In this document: piece after piece, positions 1 through 61,297 of the stretch | Position numbering within the stretch: the stretch's first letter is position 1 | Layout of the letters: every line of letters begins with the position of its first letter | Assembly: GCA_942486035.1 (NCBI GenBank) | Contig: CALNXK010000038.1 | Location: forward strand, 1,241,001 to 1,305,000 | DNA: 64,000 nucleotides | Source: Porites lobata | Taxonomy: Eukaryota > Cnidaria > Anthozoa > Scleractinia > Poritidae | Direction of reading: 5' to 3' | Program-made: the position numbers and the translations under genes | Notes under the pieces: model-generated | The model's input: the letters and a program-made list of their open reading frames with translations, nothing else | What the model was told of the DNA's origin: nothing | Database searches by the model: none

Positions 1-325
1 TCGCATCCAAAGTTGAAGCGTGAAGTCTCGAATGGAAAAAAGGTTCAAGATTGCGATTATGTTTTCGGGTCGTCGACGACGTTCCAGAGAAGAAAGGAAT
101 GGATTTGTGAAAGCAGATGTCGTCAAGTAAGTGCTCGTTTATATGTATTTGCGGGATTTTTTCGCCCTTAAACCCTTCCACGACTACGGTTTATGCTCGG
201 TCTGCCTTTTACCCCGGACTGCGTTTTACTCTTAGTCTGCAGTCTGCATTTTACACTCAGTCTGCATTTTACCCCTGGTCCCCTGTCTGCAGCCCGCAGT
301 CCGCAGTTTGCGTTTTACACTGACC
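1..325 (+). mobile_element. Right end of a TIR DNA transposon (same family as 39106-40102)
   Basis: This stretch matches the right half of the element at 39106-40102, including the shared words around 45-115 and the Pu/Py-rich end that reads GCGTTTTACACTGACC. The element ends at about 325, because the sequence after ACTGACC leaves the family and becomes integrase coding sequence. Its left half lies outside the window. It appears to have inserted directly upstream of, or inside, the 5' part of the integrase ORF that follows. Confidence 0.75.
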
Positions 326-1311
326 TAAACTGGTTCTGGTTTAAACTAAAAAAGCCGTCGAGTGAAGAAAACTGGCAACAGCAATTAGCAGATGAATTAC
401 ATAAACCCATAAAGCGCAACATTACTCGGCGGCGTGTTATTGTAAACGGTATCGACAAAATTTGGTGCTCTGATCTGGTTGAAATGCAGCAATTTAGCAA
501 ATGGAACAAGGGTTACAGATATCTTCTCATGGTGTTAGATCTGTTGTCCAAATATGGTTGGATTGTCCCATTAAAGGATAAAAAAGGAGAAACTGTCACA
601 GAAGCCTTCAAAACCATCTTCAAAGAAGGCCGTAAACTACAATATCCATGGACTGATAAAGGGAAAGAGTATTATAACAAACACATGAAGGAACTGTTGG
701 AAAAGAATAGCATAACATTATACTCAACCGAAAATGAGGGAAAATCTAGTGTTTGTGAAAGATGGAACCGTACAATCAAAACCAAGATGTGGAAGCAATT
801 TACTGTCCAGGGTAATACAGCATTTTTAGACATACTACCAAAAATACTGGAGCAGTATAACAACACTAAGCACAGTTCCATTAAAATGACACCTATAGAA
901 GCCAGTAAAAAGAAGAATGAAAGTACCGTGTATTTTAATCTATATGATGATGTGGAGCAATTGTCATCTAAGCCCAAATTTAAGATTGGCGATAAAGTCA
1001 GGATAAGTAAGTACAAAAGAAAAGTATTTGACAAAGGCTACACAGTTAATTGGACTGAAGAGATATTCCTAATTGATAAAATCCAATCCACAAATCCAAT
1101 TACCCATAGATTAAAGGATCTCAACAACGAGGAGATACAAGAGAGCTTTTATGAACCGAAATTACTGAAGGCAACACAAGATATATTCCGCATTGATAAA
1201 ATCATTCGGAGAGATTACAAGAAGAAACAAGCTCTTGTGAAATGGTTGGGATATAGCGACGACTTTAATTCCTGGATTCCGCTGAGCAGCTTACAAGATT
1301 TATCTAACTAA
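193..1311 (+). CDS. Polinton/Maverick-type integrase (rve fold plus C-terminal chromodomain), 5' end replaced
   Basis: The ORF is 372 residues from an ATG at 193, but about the first 44 residues are encoded by the adjacent transposon end. True integrase similarity starts near 330. The retroviral-type DDE core is visible: Asp94 in WCSDLVEM, Asp155 in WTDKGKEY and Glu189 in VCERWNR, a D-x(33)-E spacing. The C-terminus (about residues 336-372) reads like a chromodomain (ALVKWLGYSDDFNSW). This arrangement is typical of the integrases of Polinton/Maverick elements and of the related transposon-derived proteins annotated in many animals; the enzyme would join element ends to host DNA in the nucleus. 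The N-terminal zinc-binding region expected for the family is missing. The catalytic part has no stop codon, so the loss looks recent, but no capsid, ATPase, protease or DNA polymerase B gene is seen nearby, so this is a fragment of an element. Confidence 0.85.
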   Translation: MLGLPFTPDCVLLLVCSLHFTLSLHFTPGPLSAARSPQFAFYTDLNWFWFKLKKPSSEENWQQQLADELHKPIKRNITRRRVIVNGIDKIWCSDLVEMQQFSKWNKGYRYLLMVLDLLSKYGWIVPLKDKKGETVTEAFKTIFKEGRKLQYPWTDKGKEYYNKHMKELLEKNSITLYSTENEGKSSVCERWNRTIKTKMWKQFTVQGNTAFLDILPKILEQYNNTKHSSIKMTPIEASKKKNESTVYFNLYDDVEQLSSKPKFKIGDKVRISKYKRKVFDKGYTVNWTEEIFLIDKIQSTNPITHRLKDLNNEEIQESFYEPKLLKATQDIFRIDKIIRRDYKKKQALVKWLGYSDDFNSWIPLSSLQDLSN

Positions 1312-1319
1312 TAGTATAA

Positions 1320-1505
1320 ATGGACGATCAGATAAGAAAACTGGACACCAAGATCCGCAATAAGGAAACTGAACTCAATGCACTATTCACTAAAATCCAA
1401 AAATTGGAAGAAGAGATTGCCACATTACGTCACAAAAAATTAATCTCCAAAAAGCTGGAAACAGTAGAGATGTCATTAACCGGCGTCCTAGGAGTGATCT
1501 TTTAA
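1320..1505 (+). CDS. Small coiled-coil protein following the integrase
   Basis: A 61-residue ORF starts with ATG eight bases after the integrase stop codon. Residues 1-45 are charged with Leu/Ile at heptad-like spacing (TKIQKLEEEIATLRHKK), which suggests a coiled coil; the last 15 residues are more hydrophobic. I do not recognise a family. The tight spacing suggests it belongs to the same mobile element as the integrase. It could also be a chance ORF in the element's 3' region. Confidence 0.35.
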   Translation: MDDQIRKLDTKIRNKETELNALFTKIQKLEEEIATLRHKKLISKKLETVEMSLTGVLGVIF

Positions 1506-2645
1506 GTGGATGAGAAGGAAGAAAAAGAGTAATATCTGACTGTTGGAACCAAACATATTTGAAGAGATATTAATATAATATATATATATATAATAGTGTA
1601 TATGTTGGAGAGGTTGTTCCATAATGCAGACTTGGATGTAGATCTTACTAACTTCATTCATTGATAATAAGCAAAATGTTTGGTTCAAGGTTACTCATAA
1701 CATGTCTTACTCTCCCTCAAGTATGGTCGATAAAAATGTAAAGTAGATCGTAAAAAGTTCTATGTTGCTAAAAAGATAACATGTCACTACAAACTTCGAA
1801 AAAATGGTAGCCTCGAAGGTTAAAAAAGTCCTGGCTTCTTGCGTGACACAACTGAAGTGAAAACAATGATCATAGCAGCGACAGAAACATATTAGGTTTT
1901 TGCTAGATTACTGATGTCAGAGAACCGGACAGAATCTTTTGCCATCGTGCAACCTTTTCATCTCATGATTATTTTAAGTTCATGTGGGTCATTCAACATG
2001 TTTTAAACTTAGCTTGCTTCTGAGCGAGCGAGATACTTATCATGCAAAATGGCCCGCGTAGATATATCAGACGTGAATAAAGCATTATAGCTGTAACAAC
2101 CTGGACTGATACGCGGATAAAATTCTTCGAGCTTACTTTATCCCAGAATATTTTTCGTGCATGTGTGAGGTTAAACTACAAATATGTAAATAGACTCAAA
2201 CGCACGGGTAAACTTCTCACTGCGCAAATGTTACCTGGTTTTTAATTGCGTGTTTCTACGAAGTTCCAGCTCGATTTGAACGGCACTGACCGAAAAAGGT
2301 GTAGCAGAATCATCAGCTCAGTGATAAAACCCGCTTAGAAAACAACTCCAAAGTTCATTCTTTTGCCGAACTCAAACATTTCCGTGTAATCGTCTTGTTG
2401 ACCTTGATGGAACCAGAGTGACGCACATGATTGCCATTTGCGTTTGTGACAATTGCTTATGACGTAAATAACGCGAGCTAAATTATTGAAGATGGCGCAG
2501 AAAATGCAGACGTACAACGAACCACGCTTGCTGAAAAGGTTACCCTTGAGTATCACAGGAATCCCAACTGAGTACCACAGGAATCTCAAGATTATGTGTT
2601 GCGTTCGACGTCAGGGGAACGCAACAAAGGTAAAACTAAGCTAAA
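1506..2645. other. Non-coding stretch, no gene seen
   Basis: No convincing coding sequence. There is a short (AT)n run at about 1567-1595. The rest is AT-rich and may include the remainder of the Polinton fragment. Confidence 0.5.
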
Positions 2646-2649
2646 CTAT

Positions 2650-5118
2650 TAAACTTCGCGACTACTCAAAATTCTCTGCTGTTCGCTTCAGTGATGATCT
2701 TTCCAATGTTCAATGGGATGACATTCTTAGTAGCGGTAAAAATAATGTGGACGTGTTGTTTTCTTCCTTTTATAACAAATTCAACACAATTGTTAATAAA
2801 CATGCCCCCATGAAAGAAGCATCTAGTCGCAAAAGAAAAGTACTTTCCAAGCCTTGGATTACCACTGGATTAAACGTATCTGTAAGGATGAAAAACAAAC
2901 TCTACGCACTGGGCGACGAAGTAAGGTAAAATATTATAGAAATAAAATTTCAAGTCTAATACGTATCAGCAAAAAGAATTACTTCAGTGATTACTTTGAA
3001 GCCAACATGTCAAATATTAAAAAAACGTGGACAGGTATTAATGAGTTATTTTTTCGCCTTAAGAAAAATCTTAACTGCAATTAAGGACCCAAACAATAAG
3101 CATAAACTAGTCAAGGATTCTTCACATATTCCTAACATTGTCAATGAACATTTTGCGTCTGTTGGGAGTAAGCTCGCAAGTAAATTTCAATCTTCCCAAC
3201 AACATTATCTCCACTTTGTAAACAAAAACATGTCTCCGAAGCCATCTTTCTTTTTCCAACCAATAACATATGATTGTGTAAAGAAGGAAATATTATCTTT
3301 ACCTAATAACAAATCACACTGTTTATACTCCTCCCCGACAAAGTTACTAAAATGCTCAATTGACATCATAGCCCCTGTTCTTTCGGAACTATTTAATATT
3401 TCTATCAACCTAGGGAGATATCCTACACAATTGAAATTGTCCAAAATTGTGCCTGTTTTTAAATCCGGTGATGAGATGGACCCAAATAATTAAAGACCTA
3501 TTAATATCTTTATTATCAAACTTCAACAGAATATTTGAAAGGCTCATGTATACCAGAATGATGAATTACATTGAGGAACACAATTAGATTTACTCTTCCC
3601 AGTACGGCTCTCGCAAAGGACATTCTACTCAACATGCTATATTAGACATTGTTAATGCAATCCAGGCCAACATGAATCAAGGTCTATACTCTTGTGGTGT
3701 GTTTATTGACCTCAAAAAAGTTTTTGATACCGTTGACCGTAATATTCTGCGAGATAAACTCAACTTCTACGGCTTCCGTGGATTAATCAACCAATGCTTT
3801 TCCTCATATCTTAATAACCGCACCCAAACTACTCAAATTGCTGACCACATATCAAATAAAGCCACAATCAGCTTTGGAGTTCCTAAAAGTTCCAATTTAG
3901 GTCCTCTTCTCTTTTTGTTGTATGTTAATGATATTCACCAGTGCTCCACTAAACTTAAATTCTATCTCTTCGCTGATGATGCCAATATACTTTTTGCTGA
4001 AAAAAATTTGAAAGTTCTTGAAACAGTAGTCAATACTGAATTGTGCAAACTCTACGACTAGTTAACATCTAATAAGCTAACTCTTAACATTAGTAAATCC
4101 AACTTTGTAATATTTCATCCTAAACAAAAAAAGCCTAATTATAAACCTAAAATATGTTTATTTGACAATGAGAAAAATGAATATGCTACGCTTGAATCCA
4201 AGGAATATATTAAATATCTTGGCATTTTGATTGATAAAAACCTTACCTGGAAACATCATATTAATACTGTCTCTTAAAAAATCAGCAAAACGGTTGGCTC
4301 ATTTGCGAAATTGCGTCATTTTGTACCCCGGTAAATTCTTCTTAAAATTTATCAATCACTTGTTTACCCGTATATTACATATGGACTTGCTGCTTGGGGC
4401 CAAGCAAAAAAGACACATCTCAACAAAATTCTATTGCCACAAAAAAGAGCTCTGCGGGTAATAAACGTCTCGGACAGACGCGATCACGCAATACCCCTCT
4501 TCATTGACGCCAACGTTTTACCCTTGACCTTTTTATATCGGACTACATCTAAACTTATGCATGATGTCCATAACAATAGGGTACCTTCTGGCATTCTAAA
4601 TCTATTTCAAAAAACAAGTAGCTGCCACTCCTACAATACAAGAGCATCGGCTTCAAGAAATTTTTATGTTAATAATTCCGATCTAGAATTATATAAACTG
4701 TCTTTCTCTCGCTTTGGGGCTAAGCTGTGGAATGAGATACCCTGTCACATCCGACATCCCCCCAAGAATAAATTAAAAAAAAAAAACACTCCGCAAATTA
4801 CTTTTTGATATTCTGAATTCAGAAGACGACTATATTGATGCGCCCACATTAATTAAAAAGGTAAAATAAGCCAAAAATGTCCAAAAATAAATTCTTGCTT
4901 ATTAGTTTCTACTTTCAAAATTTATTTGTTTAATTATTTTTTTCTTTACTTTGTTATCTAGTCCATAATTTATTTGTAAACTGTAAACTTTCCTTAGTTA
5001 GTAGCCTTAGTCTTAATTTCATATTTTGCACGCATTGTCCCGCCTCGAATAGCCTTGCTCAGCTGCGGGCAATACTTCTGTAATTTTATTTGTTTATTAA
5101 TAAAGTTTTGTTGTTGTT
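2650..5118 (+). pseudogene. Non-LTR retrotransposon (LINE A), 5'-truncated and frameshifted, with 3' tail
   Basis: Successive frames encode pieces of a Jockey/CR1-like LINE polyprotein. First comes the region after the endonuclease (2690-3060, with KPWITTGL and a YFSDYFEANM-like block). The reverse transcriptase follows: DLKKVFDTVDRNIL near 3706, FGVPKSSNLGPLLF near 3870 and the catalytic FADDANI at about 3967-3990. The C-terminal domain (4200-4800) has KYLGILIDKNLTW, QKRALRVI and FGAKLWNEIP. At least five frame changes or stops separate these blocks, so no enzyme is made. The 3' UTR holds a short hairpin-like segment (about 5040-5075) and ends in a GTTGTTGTT microsatellite tail at about 5105-5120, normal for target-primed integration. 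The endonuclease domain itself and ORF1 are absent. Confidence 0.9.
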
Positions 5119-5525
5119 GTTTCTGTTACAGTGCTTAGCCTCTGCCTAGATCCAATTAACATGACTTCGGTTTTAGTCATATTTAGAGCGAGTTTGTTTG
5201 CTCTTAGCCAATCGTGAACATTTTCATTGTCTTCGTTTAGACTTGCCTGAATATTGTAAATATTGTCGCTCGCGTATGTAAGTTGGGCGTCATCAGCGTA
5301 CATCCGAAGCTTGCAATTTGACAGGCAGTTGGGAAGATCGTTAATATATAATAGGAATAGTAATGGAAGTAATCGGCTCCTGGTAATGGACCTAAAATAG
5401 TACCCTTAGGGACAACACAACTTAAAGAGCAACTTATTGAGAGGAGAGAGGAGACCATTGATGGAACACATTTGTGTGCGGTCCCCTAAATGTGACTGAA
5501 ACCATTGATGCGCAATACCTTGATA
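5113..5525 (-). pseudogene. Second LINE reverse transcriptase fragment (LINE E), opposite strand
   Basis: Read on the minus strand, this encodes part of a different LINE RT: a QWFQSHLGDRTQMCSING-like block (near 5520-5460), then CVVPKGTILGPL, then MYADDAQLTYA (catalytic YADD near 5300) and WLRANKLALNMTKTEVMLIG (to about 5150). The LFLLYINDL region is rearranged and there are frame breaks. It abuts the microsatellite tail of LINE A, so LINE A probably inserted into or next to this older copy. Confidence 0.85.
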
Positions 5526-6224
5526 CCGTACGGGGAAATCGTCATTTTTGTAGTATCCGACCGTCTTATTATCAGGCTAAGATATTATGGTATGTGTAAA
5601 TTATTTTAAAGATGAGGTGTCATAACAATACCACTGAAACTGAAACTCTTCAGTTTTAGAATTAATGCTGGGTTTTGAAATTTCTATGCCCATGACAAAA
5701 AGTAAAAAGAGAACTGTTACCTGGAAATTTGTAATGTAAATTAAAGGCACGATATTTTTTTTAATGAAAATGTCACAGTGTGACCCACACTTACAATGTA
5801 TTATACAACTGCACGTTGTTATACACGTTCCGAACACACAGTTTTGAAATCCTGGCGACGTAAAGTATCTAAACAGATGCTAAATTAAACTGTTCTTACT
5901 GGTACTATTGTCCTCCTGGTACTACTGACGTCAACAAAAAGAGACGTTAAACATGTAGAATAAGAATCAACATAAACTACACTTTTGACTGACAAAAGAC
6001 TTTTACAGTATGCAAGAAAGCTCTTCATTTGAAAAATTGCAAAAGGCAAAAGGTCACGTCAGAGCCGCACAATGTAGCAGGAAGGAACTTCCTTCTGAGG
6101 CAATATCACCGGGGCAAATTTTTGCCATGAATAATTTTTTCATAGGACACAGTCGACACACACATAAACCAAGTGCCTAGGTTGTAATCTCCCACATGTC
6201 ATTTGGGTCGCCACGCAAGAACAG
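5526..6224. other. Non-coding stretch, no gene seen
   Basis: No supported gene or clear repeat boundary. Confidence 0.5.
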
Positions 6225-6410
6225 TGCACAATCTTTATGATGACCCAGACTTGTACCCAGTCGCTATTTACGTCTTTTTGGGCTGAGAGAAGATTGGGGG
6301 TTAGGTTGTGGCGCGCGGGGTCTCATGGGAAGGTACGATTCCCACCCAAAAACACATAAATAGTGACTGGATACGAGTCTGATGATGATCCAAGTAACGG
6401 TTCCGTGCGC
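6225..6410. repeat. Imperfect hairpin repeat (MITE-like)
   Basis: Two arms (about 6249-6275 and 6353-6381) are inverted copies: GACTTGTACCCAGTCGC on the left pairs with GACTCGTATCCAGTCAC read from the other strand on the right. The arms enclose a GC-richer loop of about 80 bases. Ends and a target-site duplication could not be fixed. Confidence 0.55.
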
Positions 6411-6796
6411 GATATTGGGGTGTATGACTCTGCCACTTCGACAAAAGAAATCTTAATTTCATTTCTTAAAAATGCCCTCCCCCCCCCAAAAAATAATAAT
6501 AATAATAAAAAATAATAATAACAATACTGCCAGAACGCACTCCTAAAGAGATTTCATTTAAGTGGTTATACAGCTGTACTACAGAATTTCACACGCAGAC
6601 TAAAAAAAGCTGGAACCACCTTGCACAGCATAATAAACAGTACCAGGGAGAGAACTGCTCATTTGCGTTCATTTGAATGATCACACCATTCGATTTCATC
6701 CACAGACTCAAAGTTACAACTACTTGAATAGATAGTATTATGTGTAAGTACTGCTTAAAGGATGTTTCTTTCAAATCGCCACACTGTAGTATTTGG

Positions 6797-7195
6797 CAGG
6801 GCTCGAAATTGCGACTGATACGGTCACCAATGCGACTAACATTTTCTCCTTGGCGACCAAAAATTCTGTTTTAGTCGCTACTTTGGCGACCAGATTTCTC
6901 CCTGATTTAGATTTAGATTAAAAGAGTAAAGTTAAAACAAATATTTTATCTTACCTTGCTTTGCTTTCGTCATAAAAAATGTGCCAAATGGCATAAACAA
7001 AACCAATTTACCTCCAAATTTATACCGACTTCTGTCTGCGGTATTTTCAACTAAAACAATCAAATCTGATGGATCGCGCCATAATATGAGCTGCGTCATG
7101 TACATTATAGAAACTGGGTACTAAAAATTTGCATCTGGCGACTTAGTTTCTCCAGTTGGTCGCAAAAAGGTGACCTTTTTTTTAATTTCGAGCCC
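6797..7195. mobile_element. hAT-like MITE
   Basis: The left end CAGGGCTCGAAATTGCGAC and the right end AATTTCGAGCCCC are inverted terminal repeats of about 15 bases. The CAGGG start is typical of hAT elements. Flanks give an imperfect target duplication (GTATTTGG on the left, CATTTGG on the right), close to the 8 bp expected. The interior repeats 'GGCGACCA/GTCGC' words and has no coding capacity. It lies just downstream of the membrane-protein gene. Confidence 0.65.
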
Positions 7196-7381
7196 CATTT
7201 GGTCTGAAGACTTTTTAAAAAGATGAAACCATCTAACAAGACTCCATCATTAACTCTAAGCCAAGGCTGGGTTAATATGTGCAAATAAAAATAAATTATT
7301 TACGGACAAGCTAAGGCAACTGTCACTCTATGACACATTCAAGCTACTAAAACGAGTCTAGTTTAGCTGCAGCAGTTTTGT

Positions 7382-56925
<49,544 letters not shown>

Positions 56926-56927
56926 GA

Positions 56928-59388
56928 CTGCAATCAAAATGGCGACAACACTCTTCCTTGCGTGACCTTTACTTGACCTGGCCTTGAATACACCCTTCGA
57001 GAATAACATGATACTGAAATATTTAATAATCAGCAGGTTTGGTTGTGGACAAAGAGGTAATTAACACTTTATGATGCTAGCAGGGGCCGAAGCGATTGCG
57101 GCGAGAGCACAACCTCCTGGCAAAGGCGGCAACATTGTCTCCCTGAAAAATTGTCAAATCCAGTTTGTTTGAGACCGATATTTACTGCATGCATTCTTTG
57201 GTCATTTGCGACTGAAAATGTAAGCTTCGAACACAGATTCTTCTCTTATTAACAATGTTTATTGAGTAATGGTCCGTATAAGAGGTAGACAGGCCAACGG
57301 CAAAAGTAATTAAAAGGTGCTAACTTTTAATCATTATTTTCAATTAAATCAAGCGCTCTGATTGGCCGAAATCCAAAACTCGCCGAAAAAACAGTGAGAA
57401 ACGTGACAAAAACAACTTTTTTTAGCTTTATTTTCCGCATTCCCCTGTCTTATAGAGTGTTTTCCCGTGGCCAACATATATGCAAATCTATTGGAACAAA
57501 AGAAAGCGTTTGCATAAGAAAAGAGTTCAACTCCCACAGGACCGGTTTGGGACACCAACATGGCCTCACGGCTAAGTTTCAGCATTGTTCTCTGCGCCAA
57601 TCAAAAGTTAGAGCGGAAAACGTGCAACACACGTGCGACCTCGTTGTGACCCCATCTTAGATGTGACACTTGAGATGTTGGGAAATTTGCCTTTTACCCG
57701 AAGAACTCTCGTCAATTTCTTCTTTAAAAATCTGTATTTCTTCTTTATTGAATATTTATTTCAAATTTACTGTCTTTTATCATCGGAGTGATCGTCAAAA
57801 TACTCGTCAACATGGTTTGCTGCCGTCCTCGACATGCCGGGTCGCCGTGTGGACATTGGGCCCGGCGCAGTAGTTGTTTTGGTTGTTAGGCCGGATCAGG
57901 AGGAGATCGGAATAATTGTGGCGCTAGAGATTGGAGTACAGCTGGGCATACAAGGAGAAAGCGAAAGATTTGCTGTTTTTACAAGGATGAATTTATTTCT
58001 CGAAGAGATGTAGAACACTTGAGCTTGAGGTAAGCTGGAGGCTCAATAGATTTTCGCACCTCCGCGCGCATTATGTGTCATTCATTTGTGTTTCCCCTTT
58101 TCGAAACTTCCACATTCCGTGTATCTTTGCCTATCTCTCATTCGAATTTTTTTTTCTCTCTAGACTGCTTCATCAAGAGAAATGGAAGTTCACCGTGCAC
58201 CTTAAATTAAAATGAACGAATTGAAAGTGGTGACACAAGTTTGCATTTTGTACCCTTGAGTTCTGAGAAGGAAGTCGCTTAGGTATCATATAAATAGCTG
58301 TCACTGGTGTTTGAGTTTCTCTTCGTACGGAAGATCTAGCAAGCATGACTGTAAGAAGGATTTTTATGGGGTAAATATCAAAACCTTGTAAACAGATAAA
58401 CTGTAGGAGAGCTTTTTCTGAAACCCGATTCTCCGAACACGCAGGAAATTTTATCTATCTGGGCAACATCATCTTTTTTTTTAAATGTAGAACATTTAGA
58501 TAAAATTTAGATTTGATTTTGTGTACTTGTTGTTGTTCTGTATGGTGGCCAAATATGAACGCGCGACATTGGCGCGTTCGCCAGATTCGCCACGTGAGAG
58601 TGAATTGCTGCTGTTTAGGATCATGGTTTTGACATTTCTTTTGTGAGGGCCGACATAAATGTTGTTCGCAAGGTCGCTGATTGATGCAACACTGTGCTCA
58701 TCTTCATGTAATTTCATATCAGTTTAACTTCCTCGGGTTTGGCGCATAGAAATCTTTTAAATTTTAGATGTGTTATATTTTTCAACATAACAAAGCAATA
58801 GACGAAATAAAAAGTTGTTCGAATGAGTGTTAAGCTATCTTAATTCAACTCTAAGATTCAAATTTCGCGCTTTTCGCTGCATTGACCAATCAGAGCATTC
58901 AGATTTAATTTGATTAGAGAAATTAGCGCCTAAAAAATAACTGACGCTACTGCCGCGGGCTATTGTTTTTCTGTCTGCTTCTTAGCTGGACCATTACTTA
59001 AGGTAACTCGACCCAGTTTTTTTGGGGGGGGTACCATCCTACTTTGAAGCTCTCTGGTATCCCCACCTTTACTTTTATCGTAAGTCTAACACATAGAATG
59101 GATAACATATAGATCAATCTACAATATAACATAAAATTTTTGGCGGTCGGAGTAAATGTCACGTGGTTATAATGTCACGCCCCTTTGAGGTCTGAGTCGA
59201 AAATCTGCTGTTGCCGGCATTTTTTCGTGAAAATCTCTCGGCTACACATAGTGCGCATTAGTGCCCTGCGCTGAACAGAGATTCACCAAAATCGCAAAGA
59301 CCCAATTCGAGAAATTCAGCGGTTTCCAAATTTAGGTCATAATTTATGCGAAAATGATAAGGAAACTTTACACGATTATATCTAATTG
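56928..59388. other. Upstream of the membrane-protein gene, no exon identified
   Basis: This stretch should contain the 5' exon and promoter of the MS4A-like gene unless they lie further out, but I could not pick them by eye. 57458-57575 is a repeat shared with 24665-24804, which accounts for the overlapping frames at 57349-57660. A G-run at 59021-59030. Confidence 0.5.
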
Positions 59389-60346
59389 TTAGATCTCAAA
59401 CATCAAAGGTGGGGGAAAAACCCGCCAAAACATCATTACGAAATGACCCAAAAAACAGCCGGGATGGAGTACCGGGGAAGGCAGAGGGAAAATTGAGTCA
59501 AGGACTGACGATGTTCCTGCGTTTCTATCTGAACCAACAATGAATCACAAAGCATTGATTGCATGATTTGAGCCTGCAAGGAATTCTAACTATTTCCCTA
59601 TCTCCATCCCAGATGCAGATAAGACAAACAACCAGGAAATTAGCCCTTCACAAAAATGTCATTAAGCCATTAGCTTAATGGGAGTTTTTTGTTTAGGGCC
59701 AATCATCGTGTACAAAGCTAATTGCGTGATCTGTTTGTTGGCGCCTAGTTTGATGCGCAGAGAGATGACAACTACTAGGATTTGGAGTAAATATGCCACC
59801 AGCGTGACGGTTTAATAAATGATAAACATTGAATATACAGAAACTGTAACTTGTTAGATCTCAAACATCAAAGGTGGGGGGAAAACCCGCCATAAGCCAC
59901 AAACCTGTGGCCACCCCACCGGCCAACAAACAGATCACGCGAAAAGCGATTACTGGCAAATAAATGCAAAAGGACGTCGCAGCCCATGCTTGAACAACAT
60001 GTACAAATAGGACTATCGTATAGAAAAGCAGCGGCCTGCAGCCCATGTCTGAACAGACCTATGCTTTGTAAAATTGTAACGTTAAACTTAGATCCAAGCG
60101 CGGATAGTTTAGCCACCCGTGAAGAAGACAGTTAGTCCGCAGCCCATGTCTGAACAAACCTTTGCCTTGCAACGTGTGGCTTAATACTGTGTACAGTTAA
60201 CACTAAGCCTTAAGCAAATGATTGATAGCCCTAATCTAGCAAGAATAGCAGCCCATGACTGAACTATTCTAGAGTATTTAGAAAGGATAAATTCGCGTGC
60301 CCATGAAATAGCAGCCCTTGTCTGAACTAGATCAGGGACGTCAAAA
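59389..60346 (-). repeat. DIRS 3' region with repeats
   Basis: ATCTCAAACATCAAAGGTGG followed by GGG and AACCCGCCA occurs directly repeated at 59391-59429 and 59856-59893. GCGTGATCTGTTTGTTGGC (59726) and GCCAACAAACAGATCACGC (59922) are inverted. The motif GCAGCCCATGTCTGAAC or a close variant occurs five times (59978, 60038, 60139, 60248, 60311). DIRS elements have complex terminal and internal complementary repeats, so this is probably the element's non-coding end. Confidence 0.6.
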
Positions 60347-61297
60347 TTAGCAGCTTAAATCGTTTTGGGCATTAGCCGACAAAGCACCTGAACGGAGGTA
60401 CGATTTAAACGCATCAGATTGCCAGCGACCAAGTCTGCGAATTTGGGAATCAGAGAAACCTTGCTCGGAAGCGTGAGTTGCGGCTCCAATGCGGAAACTA
60501 TGGCCTTTGTAACGGCTCGTGTCTAAACCACAAAAAACAAGGCAACGTTTTCATGCAATATGGAACGAGCTGATGGTGACCGGGCGCAGATCACTTTCAC
60601 AAAATAGAGGACCAGGAGCAGCGCCTCTCATGCCACAGTAATCAAGTAGTGTTTGGACTGGGCAAACTAACACAGAATTTTCTCTTGTGATTAGGATTTC
60701 AAAGGCTTTATTCGCTGTGTTGTGTTTCAATTTGCGTATTGTCAACTTGGCCATACTTATGCGCCCGTTTGATGATATAAAACAAAGATCGTCATATTGC
60801 AGAACATCCCCACCCGAATCCACATTCTTGGCCGCTAGCTCTCCGATGCGAAAGAAACCATAAAAAGCTGTCGTAAACATTGCAGCATATTGCTTCCTTT
60901 GTGCCGCCGAGGAATGAGTCGAACTCAGCGAACTTACTAACTGGTGAAGTAATGGACGTGATATTGGCAGTCGGATATCGGAAACTCTATTTCGGCTAGT
61001 TGCCGTCAACAGCTTTTGTATCAAAAAGGATTTCATTGGGTCACCAATACCCCTAAGACGGTGAACATAACCGATGGCCGAGACATATGAGTGAATAGTA
61101 GCAACGGCAAATTTTTTGGAGCTAAGGTACGAAATGAATAAGGCTAAGGCGTCAATTGACACAGGGATTAGGTAGGTTTTGCAAGCACTGTAGAATCTAG
61201 CATGAAACTGCTGATAACACGTCCACGCACGCTGATACGCTTTTTGAGATCTGGCTGTTAGACTAGAATTGAGAAGTTCGTTCAACTGAGCGACCAA
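60347..61297 (-). pseudogene. DIRS-type tyrosine recombinase, one in-frame stop
   Basis: The frame runs from about 61380 (overlapping the RNase H frame) through 61297 (a TTG, not ATG) to TAA at 60349-60347, with a single TGA at 60553-60551. Before the stop: an N-terminal SAM-like part (LTARSQKAYQRAWTCYQQF, residues about 13-31), the catalytic box I Arg in GFFRIGELAA, and the Lys in RKLKHN. After it: the HxxR box in GHSFRIGAATHA, then LGRWQSD and Tyr in FKSYLR. All tyrosine-recombinase catalytic residues remain. It would integrate circular cDNA of a DIRS-like retroelement without a DDE integrase. The TGA splits the active site, so this copy is inactive unless read through. Confidence 0.85.

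Noticed and set aside
672..1034. 120-residue minus-strand ORF
   Set aside because: Antisense of the integrase coding sequence.
57349..57660. Overlapping ORFs on both strands as a 5' exon of the membrane-protein gene
   Set aside because: Much of the stretch is a dispersed repeat also present at 24665-24804; no donor in a suitable frame was found.
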